A stretch of 64,000 nucleotides of DNA from Archegozetes longisetosus (Eukaryota; Arthropoda; Arachnida; Sarcoptiformes; Trhypochthoniidae). The notes below the pieces were generated by a model. It was given only the letters and a program-made list of their open reading frames with translations, was not told the DNA's origin and made no database searches. Every line of letters starts with the position of its first letter. Positions within the stretch are counted from its first letter, which is position 1. This document shows, piece after piece, positions 61,168 to 64,000 of the stretch. The stretch spans positions 13,503,172 to 13,567,171 of the forward strand of contig JAEMBT020000008.1 of the NCBI GenBank assembly GCA_018873245.2, written 5' to 3'. Position numbers and translations under genes: made by a program.

Positions 61168-63048
61168 ATGGCTAACTATCAGTGGTCAGTGTTTTGTGTG
61201 TTCTCTCAAGTGCTGCTTCTCTTTACATCTGGAGTTAAGTTAAGCACAGATTCACTGCGAACATGTGAACCAATTCGGATCGAAATGTGCCGCGGACTCG
61301 GCTATAATGTCACCGGAATGCCCAACATGGTCGGACATGAACTACAACAAGACGCAGAACTACAGCTCCAGACATTTACACCTCTTATACAATACGGCTG
61401 TTCGTCTCAGTTAAGGTTCTTCTTGTGTGCAGTCTATACGCCGATGTGTACCGATAAGGTTCCAGTCAGTATCGGCCCGTGCCGTCCACTTTGCGAGAAT
61501 GTGAAAGCCAGGTGTCAGCCTGTGCTCCAGGAGTTCGGTTTTCCGTGGCCTTCGGCTCTAAACTGTTCTAAATTTCCGTCAGAGAACAACCATCAGCATA
61601 TGTGTATGGAAGGACCAGAGCCCGAAGAACATGAACGTGTCTATTCGGTTACACCCGTCGGTCGTGGTCACCACGGCGCTCGACGACCAAAACCGCCTAA
61701 ACACTCAAACAAAGTGCTAACTGGTGAAACATCAATCAGAGGTGGAACTCCTTCATCGACATCTACAGGGCATCACCACTCGCACTCAGATACACGTAAA
61801 CATCATTTCAACCTATGCCTGGAATATAAATACTTCGATCAGTACTATTACATAAACCGAACAGAAAGATGTGCCCACAATTGTTCAGCAGACATACTAT
61901 TCACAAGTGATAACAAGCATTTCGCTGACTATTGGATCGCAATTTGGGCATCACTTTGTTTTATGTCGACATTGTTCACGATAAGCACATTCCTGGTGGA
62001 CTCGTCACGATTTCGATATCCAGAGCGGGCAATCATATTCTTAGCGGCCAATTATAGCGTGTTTTCATGTGCATATATCTATCGTCTAATCGCGGGACGT
62101 AATGAAGTCTCGTGTCACATTGATAGTCAACATAACGTGTCAATACTTATTCAAGAAGGTCTGGATAATGTCAACTGCACTATAATTTTCATCTTGTTAT
62201 ACTTCTTTGGAATGGCGAGTGCCGTTTGGTGGCTAATACTAGCTATCACTTGGTTTCTTGCAGCTGGTCTCCATTGGAGTCCAGAAGCAATTGAGCAAAA
62301 GTGCAGTTATTTTCATATCATAGCGTGGATTTTGCCTTCACTAAAAACTATAGCAATACTAGTGATGCGAGTGGTAGACGCTGATGAGCTTACCGGGACT
62401 TGTTATGTCGGTAATCAAAGCCGATCGACATTATTGTATTTTGTGATTATCCCTTCGTTTATCTATTTATTTATTGGTGCCCTGTTCCTCATCGCTGGTG
62501 TTTGTGTTAAAGTCAAATCTCGCAATCGCACATGTCAGGCATGTATATCATTACCAACTCGTGTCAGACATGGCTCACACCATTCTTCCTCATCTCATGC
62601 ATCGCACCCTCATCTTCTAAGTCAAAGTGGTAGTTGTGGTCATCCACAAGTGACTGATAAACTAGAAGTGTTAATGGTTCGGATCGGTATATTTGCATTG
62701 TTTTATACGGTTCCGGCCACTTGTGTTTTAGGGGCCAATCTGTACGAATACTTCTCGCGAGACTCGTGGTATTTGGTGGGAATGGGGTCGATCAACGAGC
62801 GACCAAACGTGGAGATATTCACACTGAAGATATTCATGTCGTTGGTGATAGGAATTAAGACAGGATTATGGATTTGGTCGAGTAAGACTCCACTGACGAC
62901 ATGGAGAAAAGTTGGTAAGAGACTAGTGCAGAAGAAACAGCCTCTGCCTGCTTATCTTCAAGCCAATGCCCCTCACAAACAGCAACTGATCACTCAAGAC
63001 AGAAGTAAGAGGCCTCGGGTAAAAGGTGGTAACGAGACTGCTGTATGA
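61168..63048 (+). CDS. fz4: Frizzled-4 Wnt receptor
   Basis: This seven-transmembrane Wnt receptor at the cell surface is encoded by one uninterrupted exon of 626 residues. A signal peptide is followed by the cysteine-rich Wnt-binding domain (about 33-150) with NVTGMPNMVGHELQ, FTPLIQYGCSSQL and CAVYTPMC. NCSKFP and HMCMEGP are specific to Fz4. A His-rich linker (HHSHSDTRKHH) leads to the 7TM core: DYWIAIWASLCF (TM1), FFGMASAVWW (TM3), TWFLAAGLHW, VDADELTGTCYVGNQ and FALFYTVPATCVLGAN (TM6). The third intracellular loop is expanded, His/Ser-rich and about 25 residues longer than in vertebrate Fz4. The Dishevelled-binding KTxxxW motif reads KTPLTTW (573-579), with one extra residue. The C-terminus GNETAV ends in a class-I PDZ ligand, as in human FZD4 (ETVV). 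GC and codon use are higher than the flanks. Confidence 0.96.
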   Translation: MANYQWSVFCVFSQVLLLFTSGVKLSTDSLRTCEPIRIEMCRGLGYNVTGMPNMVGHELQQDAELQLQTFTPLIQYGCSSQLRFFLCAVYTPMCTDKVPVSIGPCRPLCENVKARCQPVLQEFGFPWPSALNCSKFPSENNHQHMCMEGPEPEEHERVYSVTPVGRGHHGARRPKPPKHSNKVLTGETSIRGGTPSSTSTGHHHSHSDTRKHHFNLCLEYKYFDQYYYINRTERCAHNCSADILFTSDNKHFADYWIAIWASLCFMSTLFTISTFLVDSSRFRYPERAIIFLAANYSVFSCAYIYRLIAGRNEVSCHIDSQHNVSILIQEGLDNVNCTIIFILLYFFGMASAVWWLILAITWFLAAGLHWSPEAIEQKCSYFHIIAWILPSLKTIAILVMRVVDADELTGTCYVGNQSRSTLLYFVIIPSFIYLFIGALFLIAGVCVKVKSRNRTCQACISLPTRVRHGSHHSSSSHASHPHLLSQSGSCGHPQVTDKLEVLMVRIGIFALFYTVPATCVLGANLYEYFSRDSWYLVGMGSINERPNVEIFTLKIFMSLVIGIKTGLWIWSSKTPLTTWRKVGKRLVQKKQPLPAYLQANAPHKQQLITQDRSKRPRVKGGNETAV

Positions 63049-64000
63049 AGAATGAGGAGAGAAGGCTATAAAAAGTAAACTGTTTTAGACTGACTCTAAT
63101 CCTGTGTTGTGCGTTAAGGCCATATATTCTGGTTTTGTTATAAAACTGTTATTATATTGTAAGATGACTGTAAAGTTAGTTGATTGCTGTCTATGTTTTT
63201 CTTATTTACTCGAACAAAATGCTCCGCTATATTGCATTTTTCAATATAATTCAGAGTCTGGACCATAATTTTGGTTGCATTTACTTATTGTATATATGTG
63301 TTTATCTGCAGTAATAATGTGCTTTCAAATTACGCATTAGAGGTATTATTAAATTGTTTTAGTTTCAATTATCACATACTTACTAACTATTCACTAAATA
63401 CTGGATCTCAACGAAAGCTGCATTTATTAAACTATCAAAATGTTAGTGTATGTTAGATAATTGCCAGCTTCGATTGTACAAATTAAAACTGTATAAAAAT
63501 GATGCTCTTTTCCAACTTAAATTATCATAACTTTTATTTGTTAAGAAGCTTTTCGATGCATTTAGTGTATTATAACTAAATTTGATAGGAAGCAAATCAA
63601 ACAATTTGTCACAAACTTCTTTATAAAACATGTTAAATAAAATAAGAAATTTTTGTAAAAGAATAATTGATGTAAATAAGTATTATCTTATAAATAAATA
63701 TTTGATCTTAAATAGGAATGCATTTTATTTAACACCTGACAGTCATAGGCTACCGAAGGCTAGTTAGAAATGAAAAGAAGTTATTGTTCAAACGTGAGGC
63801 TTCAAATTTGAAGCTATTGTTGGAGTTCGAGCTAAATCCAAAGTATCTCATAAGTGAATGTGCAAAGCTGTGAGATTTCCAGATTATTCACAATACGTAT
63901 ATACACACAGATGTTCAGTACTCCCTCCCTATGCCGCTCGCTCCCTTGGCCTCTCTCTCCCTTAGCCTCTCTCTCCCTTAGCCTCTTTCTCCCTTAGCCT
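63049..64000. other. 3' flank of Frizzled and tandem repeat at the window edge
   Basis: This AT-rich region probably includes the Frizzled 3' UTR. No gene is seen. From about 63935 a pyrimidine-rich tandem repeat (unit CCTCTCTCTCCCTTAG, about 16 bp) runs off the end of the window. Confidence 0.6.
63935..64000. repeat. 16-bp pyrimidine-rich tandem repeat, cut by window end
   Basis: Units of CCTCTCTCTCCCTTAG repeat at least four times and continue beyond the window. Confidence 0.9.

Noticed and set aside
1-64000. search for CRISPR arrays, bacterial operons, riboswitches, rRNA or intact tRNA genes
   Set aside because: The DNA is eukaryotic. Tandem repeats lack spacer structure, and no complete tRNA cloverleaf or rRNA sequence was seen by eye.

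Overview
This window is animal nuclear DNA: very AT-rich, with split genes, GT-AG introns and many simple repeats. Its gene content is metazoan: Frizzled-4, CDK20, sepiapterin reductase, eukaryotic-type CTP synthase and a Rho guanine-nucleotide exchange factor. Very short introns (43-183 bp) in most genes would suit a small arthropod, possibly a mite, but nothing seen here fixes the taxon. All calls are by eye from the sequence.

Left part (1 to about 43.7 kb). It looks almost empty, but I recover one large split gene on the minus strand. Five exons join in phase: 32747-32472, 20337-20148, 20091-19989, 15164-15146 (a 19-nt microexon) and 15102-14905. They encode a Raf-like Ras-binding domain followed at once by the first half of a Dbl-homology (RhoGEF) domain. 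Introns reach 12.1 kb. Weaker in-phase candidates for the rest of the DH domain and a PH-domain end lie near 12.4, 12.2, 5.8, 5.4 and 4.4 kb. A small Ser/Lys-rich ORF at 13.4 kb sits inside this span. It belongs to a roughly 0.9-kb unit that is duplicated in inverted orientation at 40.7-41.6 kb, where the ORF is destroyed. Next to that decayed copy is a frameshifted serpin-like remnant. The rest is AT-rich DNA with (GA)n, (TG)n, minisatellites and MITE-like foldback elements.

Right part (43.7-64 kb). This is gene-dense. In order: a secreted Gly/His/Tyr-rich small protein (-); CTP synthase (-, 4 exons); an unrecognised acidic/Ser-rich protein with an apparent frameshift (+); a divergently transcribed pair of single-pass membrane proteins with hemopexin-like repeats (- with 6 exons, + with 3 exons); sepiapterin reductase (+, 2 exons); CDK20-like kinase (-, 2 exons); and a single-exon Frizzled-4 (+). 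Several foldback elements lie between these genes.

The genes are not an operon. They represent nucleotide synthesis (CTP), tetrahydrobiopterin synthesis, cell-cycle/cilium kinase signalling, Wnt reception and Rho signalling. The most unusual items are the RBD-DH architecture with giant introns, the back-to-back hemopexin-like receptor-shaped pair, the inverted duplicate with a decayed copy, and a Frizzled whose KTxxxW motif has one extra residue.
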